From an uncultured Actinomycetes bacterium (GTDB lineage: Bacteria; Actinomycetota; Actinomycetes; Mycobacteriales; Mycobacteriaceae), in assembly GCA_903911165.1 (NCBI GenBank), contig CAIWCQ010000254.1, forward strand, positions 1-16,865: a DNA stretch of 16,865 nucleotides, in the 5' to 3' direction. This document shows, in pieces, positions 1 through 7,196 of the stretch. The notes beneath the pieces were generated by a model that had not been told where the DNA came from, did no database searches, and worked only from the letters and a program-made list of their open reading frames with translations. The position numbers and the translations under genes are program-made. Within the stretch, counting starts at the first letter, position 1, and every line of letters starts with the position of its first letter.

Positions 1-661
1 ACTCGGCCCCAACGGCGCGGGCAAGACCTCTTTGATGCTGCATCTCAATGGTGTGCTCACGGCATCGTCGGGCACTCTGGAAATCGGCGGAATTCCGGTC
101 GTGCGCCGCAACTTCCGCGAAATCAGGCAACGTGTGGGACTGGTCTTCTCCGATCCCGATGATCAGTTGTTCATGACGACGGTCGCCCAAGACGTGGCCT
201 TCGGGCCGGCGAATTTTGGTGTTCGCGGCCAGGATCTCACCGACCGGGTTAGCGCCGCGCTGCAGGCGATGTCGCTGACCGAGCACGCCGACCGCAGCCC
301 CGCACACCTGTCCGCCGGACAGCGTCGCCGCGCGGCGCTGGCCACCGTGCTTGCCTGCCAACCGGAAGTTCTGGTCCTCGACGAGCCGTCGGCCAACCTT
401 GATCCGGTAGCCCGCCGTGAACTCGCCGAGACTCTGCTGGCGCTCGACTCGACCCTGCTGATCGTGACGCACGATCTGCCCTATGCCGCCCAGCTCTGCG
501 ACCGCGCCGTGGTGATGAACGACGGCGTCATCGTCGCCGACGCCGACATCGGCTCGGTTCTCGCCGACGCCGAACTGCTGGAGCGTAATCGTCTCGAACT
601 GCCCTGGGGATTCGCGCTCGCCGATCGGCGGCAGCTCAGAGCGGTTGACCGGCCGTCTTAA
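1..661 (+). CDS. CbiO-like ABC transporter ATPase (5' partial)
   Basis: This is the ATP-binding subunit of an ABC importer and probably the ATPase of an energy-coupling-factor (cobalt/nickel or vitamin) system acting at the inner face of the membrane. The gene enters from the left; the open frame begins at base 2, before the first ATG at 32. Walker A (GPNGAGKT) lies at 5-28, a Q-loop region (VGLVFSDPDDQLF) follows, the signature is LSAGQ at 308-322, Walker B is VLVLDEP at 368-388, and the H-loop His is at 470-472. The DPDDQLF stretch followed by DVAFGP is typical of CbiO/EcfA proteins. The signature has Ala instead of the usual Gly (LSGGQ), a tolerated variant. The membrane and substrate subunits would lie to the left, outside the window, so the substrate cannot be determined. 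Its 3' end overlaps the convergent gene by 26 nt. Confidence 0.88.
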   Translation, partial: LGPNGAGKTSLMLHLNGVLTASSGTLEIGGIPVVRRNFREIRQRVGLVFSDPDDQLFMTTVAQDVAFGPANFGVRGQDLTDRVSAALQAMSLTEHADRSPAHLSAGQRRRAALATVLACQPEVLVLDEPSANLDPVARRELAETLLALDSTLLIVTHDLPYAAQLCDRAVVMNDGVIVADADIGSVLADAELLERNRLELPWGFALADRRQLRAVDRPS

Positions 662-1130
662 TGCCGCAGAGTTGGTTCAGCCGATCGAGGGCCAGATCCA
701 CTGAGGCCCCGTCGGCGGGAACGTAGGTGCGGTCGGTCAGGGCCTGCATCTGTCCACGACGCGCCGCCACGTATTCCCGGGCCGCCGCGGCCACATCGGC
801 GGGCTCGGCGGCGATCTCGGGTTCGAACAGGTCCAGGGCCCTGTCCACCGGGGCGTTCTGGATCCTGATGTAGTTGTCGATATTCGGGGTGTTGAAGTTC
901 CAGCCCGTCGGCAGCGCAGGAATAGCCCGAAGGGTATCCCTCGTCGAGGTCCAAGCCTGGCACGTCGTTCGGGCCCCGGCGGGAGTCCCGTCGCCGGTGA
1001 GGATCACCGCCGCCGCGACCAGACCGCCCGCAGCGACGATCGCCGCGCCGATGATCGCCGCCGGCAACCACGCCCTTTTGGTGGGCGGCGGCGGCAACGG
1101 CGGAGGCGGCTGCTGCCACTGCATCCCCAT
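636..1130 (-). CDS. small membrane-anchored protein, function unknown
   Basis: A 164-residue protein that I do not recognise. It has a proline-rich N-terminus (residues 8-16), then a basic pair and one hydrophobic segment at about 20-45, rich in Ala, Ile and Val. A roughly 115-residue domain follows, predicted to lie outside the membrane. Only two cysteines occur, C57 just after the membrane segment and C155 near the C-terminus, and they could form one disulfide bracketing the domain. This layout is common among mycobacterial envelope proteins of unknown role. ATG at 1130 is taken as the start; the second ATG, two codons on at 1124, is equally possible, and neither has a clear Shine-Dalgarno. 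The gene starts 18 nt after the 3' end of tRNA-Val in the same direction, so readthrough from the ahpE unit could express it. Its last 26 nt overlap the ABC ATPase gene tail to tail. Confidence 0.72.
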   Translation of the reverse strand: MGMQWQQPPPPLPPPPTKRAWLPAAIIGAAIVAAGGLVAAAVILTGDGTPAGARTTCQAWTSTRDTLRAIPALPTGWNFNTPNIDNYIRIQNAPVDRALDLFEPEIAAEPADVAAAAREYVAARRGQMQALTDRTYVPADGASVDLALDRLNQLCGIKTAGQPL

Positions 1131-1148
1131 CAGGTGATGGTATTCGAG

Positions 1149-1220
1149 TGGGCGCGGAGGGTTTCGAACCCCCGACCGCTGGTGTGTAAAACCAGAGCTC
1201 TACCCCTGAGCTACACGCCC
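1149..1220 (-). tRNA. tRNA-Val (anticodon UAC)
   Basis: The minus strand folds as a complete 72-nt tRNA. The acceptor arm GGGCGTG (1220-1214) pairs with CGCGCCC (1156-1150), with one G-U pair and discriminator A at 1149. The D stem is GCTC/GAGC around the loop AGGGGTA. The anticodon stem CTGGT/ACCAG holds the loop TTTACAC, giving anticodon TAC (valine, reads GUA). The T-loop is TTCGAAA. The 3' CCA is not encoded. The tRNA lies only 7 nt downstream of the ahpE stop codon on the same strand. Confidence 0.96.
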
Positions 1221-1227
1221 GAGCGCA

Positions 1228-1692
1228 TCAGGACTTCAGCGCCGACAGCGCCTCGGTCCATACCTTCTGATCGCGCGCCTCGCCAGGCTGATTCATCTCG
1301 GCGAAGCGGACCACACCGGAACGGTCGATGACGAACGTGCCGCGGTTGGCGAAACCCGCGTCGTCGTTGAATACGCCGTAGGCCTGGGCAACCGCGCCGT
1401 GCGGCCAAAAATCCGACAGCACCGGGAACGTGAAGCCGCTCTCGGTGGCCCAGATCTTGTGCGTCGGCGACGGCCCCACTGAGACGGCCAGGGTCGCGGT
1501 GTCGTCGTTGTCGTAGTCGGGCAGGTTGTCCCGGACCTCGTCGAGCTCACCCTGGCAGATTCCGGTGAATGCAAGCGGGAAGAACACCAGCAACACGTTC
1601 TTCTTACCCCGGAAGTCGCTGAGGGCGACGGGCTGGCCGTCCTGATCTTTGAGGGTGAAGTCCGGCGCCTCGGTACCTACTGCCAGTGTCAT
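1228..1692 (-). CDS. ahpE: AhpE, 1-Cys peroxiredoxin
   Basis: A thiol peroxidase of the AhpE family that reduces hydrogen peroxide, organic and fatty-acid hydroperoxides and peroxynitrite in the cytosol. In mycobacteria the family is reported to be recycled by mycoredoxin or mycothiol. The protein has 154 residues, the usual length. The peroxidatic motif reads [12 protein letters not shown], with P39, T43 and C46 forming the PxxxTxxC signature, and R117 in the stretch [10 protein letters not shown] is the expected active-site arginine. C46 is the only cysteine, which fits a 1-Cys mechanism. The ATG at 1690-1692 overlaps the stop codon of the upstream DUF3052 gene by 4 nt (ATGA), so the two are translationally coupled. 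The tRNA-Val gene follows 7 nt after the stop, leaving no room for a terminator between them. Confidence 0.95.
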   Translation of the reverse strand: MTLAVGTEAPDFTLKDQDGQPVALSDFRGKKNVLLVFFPLAFTGICQGELDEVRDNLPDYDNDDTATLAVSVGPSPTHKIWATESGFTFPVLSDFWPHGAVAQAYGVFNDDAGFANRGTFVIDRSGVVRFAEMNQPGEARDQKVWTEALSALKS

Positions 1693-2120
1693 GAATGCCT
1701 CCCAGCTGCTTTAGATTTCGGTTGTACCAGCCGACTGGCACTCCAGTCGCCCAGATTGGCCGACGAAGTCTGCATCAGCCCGGCGGTGGGCGCAGCTTCG
1801 GCGATATCGGCCGGCGGTACATGGTCGGGCTTACCGGTCTTGGGCGTCAACACCCAGATGACGCCGTCCTCGGCCAACGGTGTGATCGCGTCCATCAACC
1901 GGTCCACGAGGTCACCGTCACCGTCTCGCCACCACAGCAAAACCACGTCGATGACTTCGTCGGCGTCCTCGTCAAGGAGTTCGCTGCCGCAGATCTCCTC
2001 TACCTCGGCCCGGATGTCGTCGTCGGCGTCGGTGTCCCAACCCAACTCCTGGACGATCTGATCGTTTTGGATGCCCAGCCTCTGGGCATAGTTCCGACCG
2101 CTGTCACCCGCGGCGACCAC
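1689..2120 (-). CDS. DUF3052 family protein
   Basis: A 143-residue acidic protein matching the actinobacterial DUF3052 family (M. tuberculosis Rv2239c position), whose function is not established. It has no signal peptide, membrane segment or cysteine cluster. Its N-terminal part ([19 protein letters not shown]) and the stretch [20 protein letters not shown] are the recognisable family features, followed by a segment reading [11 protein letters not shown]. The last 35 or so residues look disordered. The start is GTG at 2118-2120, chosen because a strong Shine-Dalgarno, AAGGGAGGT, lies 7 nt upstream. The gene is 61 nt downstream of the lipoprotein gene on the same strand and its stop overlaps the ahpE ATG, so a shared transcript is likely and a link to peroxide defence is possible but unproven. 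Confidence 0.88.
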   Translation of the reverse strand: MVAAGDSGRNYAQRLGIQNDQIVQELGWDTDADDDIRAEVEEICGSELLDEDADEVIDVVLLWWRDGDGDLVDRLMDAITPLAEDGVIWVLTPKTGKPDHVPPADIAEAAPTAGLMQTSSANLGDWSASRLVQPKSKAAGRHS

Positions 2121-2127
2121 CCTCGCG

Positions 2128-2136
2128 ACCTCCCTT
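2128..2136 (-). promoter_or_regulatory. Strong Shine-Dalgarno for the DUF3052 gene
   Basis: On the minus strand the sequence reads AAGGGAGGT, closely complementary to the 16S rRNA 3' end, 7 nt before GTG at 2120. It fixes the start of the DUF3052 gene at a GTG codon. Confidence 0.8.
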
Positions 2137-2181
2137 GACTCTTGACCGGCTGTGTTTGGCCATATCGTCGCACGCCGGATA

Positions 2182-2739
2182 TCAGTACGTCGCGTCGCAG
2201 AGGTCTAACGCCTCGGACCGAGCGTTATTGAGCTCACCGATGATCTCGTTGAACTCCGCCGGTTCCACCTGTGCGCCGATCGCTTCAGCCGCGGCATAGG
2301 CCCCATCTGCCCAGGCAGCGAACGCGGTACTGAGTTCCGGCCCCATGACGTCGCTGATGGCGTCGTCCACCTCTGCGGCACTGCGGTACAGCGCGTCCAC
2401 GGCCGGCCCCTCGGTGGTCTCGAGGTCGCCGCCCTCCTCGTTGAACGCACTGACGTAGGCGTTGACCGCGTCGATGGCGTCGGCACTGGTTGCGGTCAAG
2501 GTCTCACAACTGGACCGGAGGGCGGCCGTGGTCATCGAGGCCTGCCGCTCGGATTCCCGGGCACTGCTGCTGGCCGCCGCCTGTGACGAGGACGCCGCAA
2601 TCGAGGTCCGGTAGGCCGGGGCGTCGACGGCGTCGACCGCCACGTCGCCTCCGGTGACGGAGGTGCACCCGGCCACCACCGCGGTGGCGCCGACGAGCAG
2701 TGCCGCGAAGCACCGCCCGCGGAGGGAACCGATCAGCAC
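2182..2739 (-). CDS. putative lipoprotein, function unknown
   Basis: A secreted, lipid-anchored protein I cannot assign to a function; it occupies the Rv2240c position. The preferred start is GTG at 2737-2739, giving 185 residues with a compact signal peptide: two arginines in the n-region, a hydrophobic core ([14 protein letters not shown]) and a lipobox ending at C25. A Ser/Ala-rich linker follows (about residues 45-62), then a helical Ala/Glu-rich domain with cysteines C78 and C181 that could form a disulfide. An in-frame ATG at 2811 would add 24 residues and push the lipobox too far from the N-terminus; neither start has a good ribosome site (AGGCGG is 14 nt from the GTG). The gene is divergent from aceE across a 162-nt region and is followed by the DUF3052 gene and ahpE. 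Confidence 0.72.
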   Translation of the reverse strand: MLIGSLRGRCFAALLVGATAVVAGCTSVTGGDVAVDAVDAPAYRTSIAASSSQAAASSSARESERQASMTTAALRSSCETLTATSADAIDAVNAYVSAFNEEGGDLETTEGPAVDALYRSAAEVDDAISDVMGPELSTAFAAWADGAYAAAEAIGAQVEPAEFNEIIGELNNARSEALDLCDATY

Positions 2740-2783
2740 AGCAGCAGACGTTACCGCCTGACCGGGCCAGTTGGCGCGCAGCG

Positions 2784-2819
2784 TGAATTTCGGGTGCCGT
2801 CTGAATTTCATGTGCCGTG
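2784..2819. repeat. 18-bp tandem repeat, two copies, between lipoprotein gene and aceE
   Basis: Copy 1 (2784-2801) is TGAATTTCGGGTGCCGTC and copy 2 (2802-2819) is TGAATTTCATGTGCCGTG, identical at 15 of 18 positions and directly adjacent. The pair lies in the divergent region, 45 nt from the lipoprotein start and 83 nt from the aceE start. It may be a double binding site for a regulator or a chance duplication; the sequence alone does not decide. Confidence 0.75.
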
Positions 2820-2847
2820 TGGGACCAGTCTGCATCGCGCGTGCCCT

Positions 2848-2860
2848 TGGTGCGGCACCA
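2848..2860. promoter_or_regulatory. perfect palindrome upstream of aceE
   Basis: TGGTGC-G-GCACCA is a perfect inverted repeat with 6-bp arms and a single central base, 42 nt before the aceE start codon. It could be an operator half-site pair or a short hairpin in the aceE leader. No regulator is recognisable from it. Confidence 0.35.
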
Positions 2861-2889
2861 TGGGACACGCAATCCCCCCAGCGGCTATC

Positions 2890-2895
2890 GAGGAG
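2890..2895 (+). promoter_or_regulatory. Shine-Dalgarno fixing the TTG start of aceE
   Basis: GAGGAG is followed after 6 nt by TTG at 2902-2904. The longer in-frame reading from GTG at 2794 would translate the tandem repeat and the palindrome and lacks a comparable site, so TTG at 2902 is preferred. Confidence 0.7.
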
Positions 2896-2901
2896 CGAAA
2901 G

Positions 2902-5682
2902 TTGACGGCCCAGTTCGAACGCCAAGACCGGAGTCAAAGCTCAGGGAGCCCCGAGAGGGTGCGGGTCATCCGCGAGGGTGTTGCCTCCTATCTGCCCGAC
3001 ATCGATCCGGACGAAACCTCGGAGTGGCTGGAGTCGTTCGACGACCTGCTGGTCCGTTCTGGTCCGGCCCGGGCCCGCTACCTGATGCTGCGACTGCTCG
3101 AGCGGGCCGGCGAGCAACGGGTCGCGATCCCGGCACTGACCTCGACCGACTACGTCAACACCATCCCGACGGATTTGGAACCCTGGTTCCCCGGCGACGA
3201 AGAGGTCGAACGCCGCTACCGCCGCTGGATCCGGTGGAATGCCGCGATCATGGTGCACCGGGCCCAGCGTCCCGGCGTCGGAGTCGGCGGACACATCTCC
3301 ACCTACGCCTCGTCTGCTTCGCTCTACGAGGTCGGCTTCAACCACTTCTTCCGCGGTAAATCCCACCCCGGCGGCGGCGATCAGATCTTCATCCAGGGAC
3401 ACGCCTCCCCCGGCATCTACGCCCGCGCGTTTTTAGAAGGCCGTCTCAGTGCCGACCGCCTCGACGGCTTCCGCCAGGAGCACAGCCACCCGGGCGGTGG
3501 ACTGCCGTCCTACCCGCACCCCCGGTTGATGCCCGACTTCTGGGAGTTCCCGACGGTATCGATGGGCCTGGGCCCGATGAACGCGATCTATCAGGCCCGG
3601 TTCAATCACTACCTGCACGATCGCGGAATCAAGGACACCTCGAACCAGCACGTCTGGGCGTTCCTCGGCGATGGCGAGACCGACGAACCGGAGAGCCGCG
3701 GACTGGCCCACGTCGCCGCACTGGAGGGCCTGGACAACCTGACCTTCGTGGTGAACTGCAACCTGCAACGCCTCGACGGACCGGTGCGCGGCAACGGCAA
3801 GATCGTTCAGGAACTGGAATCCTTCTTTCGGGGTGCCGGCTGGAACGTGATCAAGGTGGTGTGGGGCCGCGAGTGGGACGCCCTGCTGCAGGCCGATGCC
3901 GACGGCGCCCTGGTCAATCTGATGAACACCACGCCCGACGGCGACTTCCAGACCTACAAGGCCAACGACGGAGCCTACGTTCGGGAGCACTTCTTCGGCC
4001 GTGACCCGCGGACCAAGTCGCTGGTGGCCGACATCAGCGATAGCGAGATCTGGAACCTCAAGCGCGGCGGCCACGACTACCGGAAGGTCTACGGGGCCTA
4101 CCGGGCTGCGATGGAACACAAGGGGCAGCCCACGGTGATCCTCGCCAAGACGATCAAGGGTTACACCCTGGGTTCGCATTTTCAGGGCCGCAACGCAACC
4201 CACCAGATGAAAAAGCTTGCACTGCAAGACCTTAAAGATTTCCGTGACGCGATGAAGATCCCGCTCAGCGACGCCCAACTCGAGGAGAACCCTTACCTCC
4301 CGCCCTACTATCATCCGGGCGCGGAGGCGCCGGAGATTCGCTATCTGCTGGACCGGCGCACCGCCCTCGGCGGATTCCTGCCGGAGCGCCGCACCAAGTC
4401 CAAGGCGCTGACGCTTCCTCCCCGCGAGATCTATAAGCCGCTCAAGTCCGGGTCGGGAAACCAGGACGTGGCTACCACTATGGCGACGGTCCGGGTATTC
4501 AAAGAGTTGTTGCGCGACAGCAACATCGGATCGCGCATCGTGCCGATCATCCCCGACGAGGCCCGCACCTTCGGGATGGACTCGTGGTTTCCGAGCCTGA
4601 AGATCTATAACCGAAACGGCCAGCTCTACACAGCGGTGGACGCCCAACTGATGCTCGCCTACACCGAGAGCGAGAAGGGCCAGATCCTGCACGAGGGCAT
4701 CAACGAGGCGGGCTCGACCGCATCGTTCACCGCCGTCGGGACGTCGTATGCGACGCACGACGAACCAATGATCCCGGTCTACATCTTCTATTCGATGTTC
4801 GGATTCCAGCGCACCGGCGACGGCTTCTGGGCCGCGGCCGACCAGATGGCCCGCGGCTTCGTGCTGGGTGCGACCGCCGGGCGCACCACACTGACCGGCG
4901 AGGGACTCCAGCACGCCGACGGCCACTCCCTGCTGCTGGCGTCGACCAACCCGGCGGTGGTGGCCTACGATCCGGCATTCGCCTTCGAGATCGCCCACAT
5001 CGTCGAGAGCGGTTTGAGCCGGATGTTCGGTGAGAACGCGGAGAACGTGTACTTCTACATCACCATCTACAACGAGCCCTACCCGCAACCGGCCGAACCG
5101 GAGCACCTCGACGTCGGGAACCTGTTGCGCGGGATGTACCGGTTCCGGGCGGCGACCGAGAAGCGCAGCAGCGCAGCGCAGATCCTGGCCTCCGGCGTCG
5201 CCATGCCGGCCGCACTGCGGGCCGCCGACCTACTCGCCGCGCACTGGGATGTGGCGGCCGACGTGTGGTCGGTGACCAGTTGGAACGAATTGCACCGCGA
5301 CGGACTCGCGATCGAGAAGGCCTTGCTGCGCCATCCGGACCGGGCGGCGGCGGTACCTGTCGTCACCGAGTTGCTGGGCAAGAGCGCGGGTCCGGTGGTG
5401 GCGGTGTCGGACTGGATGCGCGCGGTACCCGAGCAGATCCGGCCGTGGGTGCCCAACACCTACGTAACCCTGGGCACCGACGGGTTCGGATTCTCCGACA
5501 CCCGGCCCGCGGCGCGGCGCTACTTCAACACCGACGCCGAGTCGGTGGTGGTCGCCACACTGGAGGCGCTGGCCCGGGACGGCGAGATCGACCCCTCGGT
5601 TGCGATCGCCGCCGCCCGGGAGTACCGGATCGACGACGTGATGGCCGCGCCGGAGCAGACCACGGACCCCGGAGTGGCCTAA
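2902..5682 (+). CDS. aceE: AceE, pyruvate dehydrogenase E1 component (homodimeric)
   Basis: The thiamine-diphosphate E1 subunit of pyruvate dehydrogenase decarboxylates pyruvate and passes the acetyl group to a lipoyl E2 encoded elsewhere, yielding acetyl-CoA. From the TTG at 2902 the protein has 926 residues, normal for the single-chain E1 family. The sequence is collinear with mycobacterial Ace[18 protein letters not shown] near the N-terminus, IQGHASPG with H167, and the ThDP/Mg motif GDG at 256-258 with NCN at 285-287. The middle domain includes [18 protein letters not shown], and the C-terminal part contains [18 protein letters not shown] and [19 protein letters not shown]. The motif reads [10 protein letters not shown] where M. 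tuberculosis has GDGEMDEPES. The gene is divergent from the lipoprotein gene and sits 62 nt before mabR. Its product supplies the acetyl-CoA used by the downstream FAS-II genes. Confidence 0.97.
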   Translation: MTAQFERQDRSQSSGSPERVRVIREGVASYLPDIDPDETSEWLESFDDLLVRSGPARARYLMLRLLERAGEQRVAIPALTSTDYVNTIPTDLEPWFPGDEEVERRYRRWIRWNAAIMVHRAQRPGVGVGGHISTYASSASLYEVGFNHFFRGKSHPGGGDQIFIQGHASPGIYARAFLEGRLSADRLDGFRQEHSHPGGGLPSYPHPRLMPDFWEFPTVSMGLGPMNAIYQARFNHYLHDRGIKDTSNQHVWAFLGDGETDEPESRGLAHVAALEGLDNLTFVVNCNLQRLDGPVRGNGKIVQELESFFRGAGWNVIKVVWGREWDALLQADADGALVNLMNTTPDGDFQTYKANDGAYVREHFFGRDPRTKSLVADISDSEIWNLKRGGHDYRKVYGAYRAAMEHKGQPTVILAKTIKGYTLGSHFQGRNATHQMKKLALQDLKDFRDAMKIPLSDAQLEENPYLPPYYHPGAEAPEIRYLLDRRTALGGFLPERRTKSKALTLPPREIYKPLKSGSGNQDVATTMATVRVFKELLRDSNIGSRIVPIIPDEARTFGMDSWFPSLKIYNRNGQLYTAVDAQLMLAYTESEKGQILHEGINEAGSTASFTAVGTSYATHDEPMIPVYIFYSMFGFQRTGDGFWAAADQMARGFVLGATAGRTTLTGEGLQHADGHSLLLASTNPAVVAYDPAFAFEIAHIVESGLSRMFGENAENVYFYITIYNEPYPQPAEPEHLDVGNLLRGMYRFRAATEKRSSAAQILASGVAMPAALRAADLLAAHWDVAADVWSVTSWNELHRDGLAIEKALLRHPDRAAAVPVVTELLGKSAGPVVAVSDWMRAVPEQIRPWVPNTYVTLGTDGFGFSDTRPAARRYFNTDAESVVVATLEALARDGEIDPSVAIAAAREYRIDDVMAAPEQTTDPGVA

Positions 5683-5704
5683 ACCGGACCCGTCGGCGCG
5701 GTGC

Positions 5705-5725
5705 TTTTGTGGATTACGTCCAAAA
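5705..5725. promoter_or_regulatory. putative MabR operator in front of mabR
   Basis: An inverted repeat reads TTTTGT, a 9-bp spacer GGATTACGT, then CCAAAA (one mismatch from perfect symmetry). It ends 19 nt before the mabR ATG and overlaps the expected -35 region of the mabR promoter. When reversed, the element in front of fabD (7110-7130) matches it at 17 of 21 positions, including a run of nine (TTTTGTGGA). A MabR site with TTTTGT/ACAAAA arms has been described in mycobacteria from memory of the literature; the assignment here is inference from the pair. Confidence 0.7.
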
Positions 5726-5732
5726 AATGGCG

Positions 5733-5738
5733 TAGGTT
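5733..5738 (+). promoter_or_regulatory. putative leaderless promoter -10 of mabR
   Basis: TAGGTT fits the mycobacterial TANNNT -10 pattern and is followed after 6 nt (TTAGAG) by the mabR ATG. With no good Shine-Dalgarno before the ATG, a leaderless transcript starting at or next to it is likely. Confidence 0.5.
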
Positions 5739-5744
5739 TTAGAG

Positions 5745-7070
5745 ATGCCCGACAAGGTGCCGCTTGAGCGCCCGCGCTCGCCGATGGAGCTGCTCGCCGA
5801 CGTACCGGAGTCGACGCTGCGGCGGCTCAAGCAATACTCCGGCCGGCTGGCGACTCAGGCGGTGCACGCCATGGGAGAACGACTGCCGTTCTTCGCCGAG
5901 CTGGAGGCGTCGCAGCGCGCCAGCGTGCAACTGGTCGTTCAGGCCTCGGTGGTCAACTTCGTCGAGTGGATGCGTGACCCCTCCAGCGAGGTGGGCTACA
6001 CCGCCCAGGCTTTCGAACTGGTGCCCAAGGACATCGCGCGCAGGATCGCGCTCGCCCAGACCGTCGACATGGTCCGCGTCACGATGGAGTTCTTCGAAGA
6101 GGTCGTCCCGATGCTGGCGCGCACCGAGGAACAGCTGACGGCACTGACGGTGGGCATTCTGCGTTACAGCCGCGACCTGGCGTTCGCCGCGGCGACCGCC
6201 TACGCAGACGCGGCCGAGGCCCGCGGCTCCTGGGACAGCCGGATGGAGGCGAGCGTGGTCGACGCGGTCGTCCGCGGCGACACCGGCCCGGAGCTGCTGT
6301 CCCGCGCGGCGGCACTGAACTGGGACACCACCGCGGCCACAACGGTGGTGGTCGGCACGCCGCCGATCGGGCGAGAGGACTCCGCCGGCGAGGCAATCCG
6401 GGCGATCGCCTTGCGCCACGATCGCGCGGCGTTGGCCGACGTGCACGGCACCTGGTTGATCGCCATCATCTCCGGCCCGCTTTCCCCGACCGACCGATTC
6501 TTCAACGACCTGCTCGCCGCGTTCTCCCCGGAACCGGTGGTGATCGGCCCCACCGCGCCGATGCTCACCGCCGCGTATCACAGCGCAGGGGAGGCGATCT
6601 CGGGGATGAACGCCGTCACCGGCTGGACCGGGGCGCCGCGGCCGGTGCAGGCCCGCGAACTGCTGCCCGAGCGCGCCCTGATGGGCGATGCATCCGCGGT
6701 GGCCGCCCTGCACGACGAGATCATGCGGCCGCTGGCGGACGCTGGGCCGGTGCTCGCCGAGACGCTCGACGCCTACCTGGACAGTGGCGGCGCCATTGAG
6801 GCATGCGCACGGAAACTGTTCGTTCATCCAAACACCGTGCGCTACCGCCTCAAGCGCATCACCGATTTCACCGGCCGGGACCCGACTGTGCCCCGTGACG
6901 CCTATATCCTCCGGGTCGCTACCACCGTCGGCCGCCTCGAGTACTCCAATCCGATGCAGTCGGTCTCCAGAAACCGGACGATCACCGATCAGAACAGCGC
7001 GGACCGCTGGGTGACCCAGCTCACACCGCCCCTCGTGGGGCCAGGACGTCACCCGGGCGACGAGCCCTAG
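5745..7070 (+). CDS. mabR: MabR, PucR-type transcriptional regulator of FAS-II
   Basis: A DNA-binding regulator that in mycobacteria controls the fabD-acpM-kasA-kasB-accD6 operon. The protein has 441 residues. A long helical N-terminal region (about 1-165) is followed by a central GGDEF-like/CdaR-type region of PucR proteins (about 166-300). A C-terminal PucR helix-turn-helix lies at about 338-398 (LDAYLDSGGAIEACARKLF, then HPNTVRYRLKRI). The last 43 or so residues (from about 399), polar and Pro/Gly-rich, extend beyond the HTH and are probably disordered; the M. tuberculosis protein is shorter as I recall (about 414). ATG at 5745 is chosen because a TANNNT box precedes it at leaderless spacing. 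It sits between aceE and fabD, with the same inverted repeat in front of itself and the operon, which points to autoregulation plus operon control. Confidence 0.92.
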   Translation: MPDKVPLERPRSPMELLADVPESTLRRLKQYSGRLATQAVHAMGERLPFFAELEASQRASVQLVVQASVVNFVEWMRDPSSEVGYTAQAFELVPKDIARRIALAQTVDMVRVTMEFFEEVVPMLARTEEQLTALTVGILRYSRDLAFAAATAYADAAEARGSWDSRMEASVVDAVVRGDTGPELLSRAAALNWDTTAATTVVVGTPPIGREDSAGEAIRAIALRHDRAALADVHGTWLIAIISGPLSPTDRFFNDLLAAFSPEPVVIGPTAPMLTAAYHSAGEAISGMNAVTGWTGAPRPVQARELLPERALMGDASAVAALHDEIMRPLADAGPVLAETLDAYLDSGGAIEACARKLFVHPNTVRYRLKRITDFTGRDPTVPRDAYILRVATTVGRLEYSNPMQSVSRNRTITDQNSADRWVTQLTPPLVGPGRHPGDEP

Positions 7071-7109
7071 ATCGCAGGTCGATCTCGATCGCGTCGCATA
7101 CCCGGGGTG

Positions 7110-7130
7110 ATTTGTAGGTATTCCACAAAA
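7110..7130. promoter_or_regulatory. putative MabR operator in the FAS-II promoter
   Basis: ATTTGT, a 9-bp spacer AGGTATTCC, then ACAAAA form an inverted repeat with one mismatch in the arms. Read on the minus strand it begins TTTTGTGGAATACC, nearly the element before mabR (17 of 21 identical). It ends 66 nt before the fabD start and just upstream of the CATAAT box, where a bound protein would meet RNA polymerase at -35. Confidence 0.75.
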
Positions 7131-7145
7131 ACCTAAGACAAGGTT
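7130..7145. promoter_or_regulatory. second inverted repeat in the FAS-II promoter
   Basis: AACCT, 6 nt (AAGACA), AGGTT: a perfect 5-bp inverted repeat abutting the MabR-like site and running up to the CATAAT box. Part of it, AAAACCTA, also occurs on the minus strand just before the mabR ATG (5733-5740). It may be a second contact site; its role is not known. Confidence 0.4.
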
Positions 7146-7151
7146 CATAAT
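7146..7151 (+). promoter_or_regulatory. putative -10 box of the FAS-II operon promoter
   Basis: CATAAT matches the sigma-A -10 consensus at five of six positions. It predicts a transcription start near 7158 and a leader of about 39 nt before fabD. No good -35 is visible, as expected for a regulated mycobacterial promoter; the putative MabR site occupies that region. Confidence 0.45.
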
Positions 7152-7196
7152 CCTTTACACCCCGCAAATCGGCAATCACAGTGTTCTCTTAGAGAT

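Noticed and set aside
2794..2901. 36-residue N-terminal extension of AceE from GTG at 2794
   Set aside because: It would cover the tandem repeat and palindrome, does not resemble AceE N-termini, and a good Shine-Dalgarno marks TTG at 2902.
2740..2937. Longer N-terminus for the lipoprotein, up to 2937
   Set aside because: It would overlap the aceE start and bury the lipobox 90 residues in; the GTG at 2739 gives a normal-length signal peptide.
3433..5106. 557-codon open frame antisense to aceE
   Set aside because: It lies entirely opposite a clearly conserved gene, has no recognisable motifs, and is what GC-rich third-position bias produces on the opposite strand.
5683..5710. Rho-independent terminator between aceE and mabR
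   Set aside because: A TTTT run is present, but the preceding sequence offers only a 4-bp stem; the T-run is better explained as the arm of the MabR-like site.
7071..7105. GATCG/CGATC inverted repeats after mabR as a terminator
   Set aside because: Stems are only about 5 bp, there are several competing pairings, and no T-run follows.
5739..7148. 469-codon open frame antisense to mabR and the FAS-II promoter
   Set aside because: Low-complexity, Arg/Gly/His-rich translation opposite a conserved regulator; no ribosome site or family resemblance.
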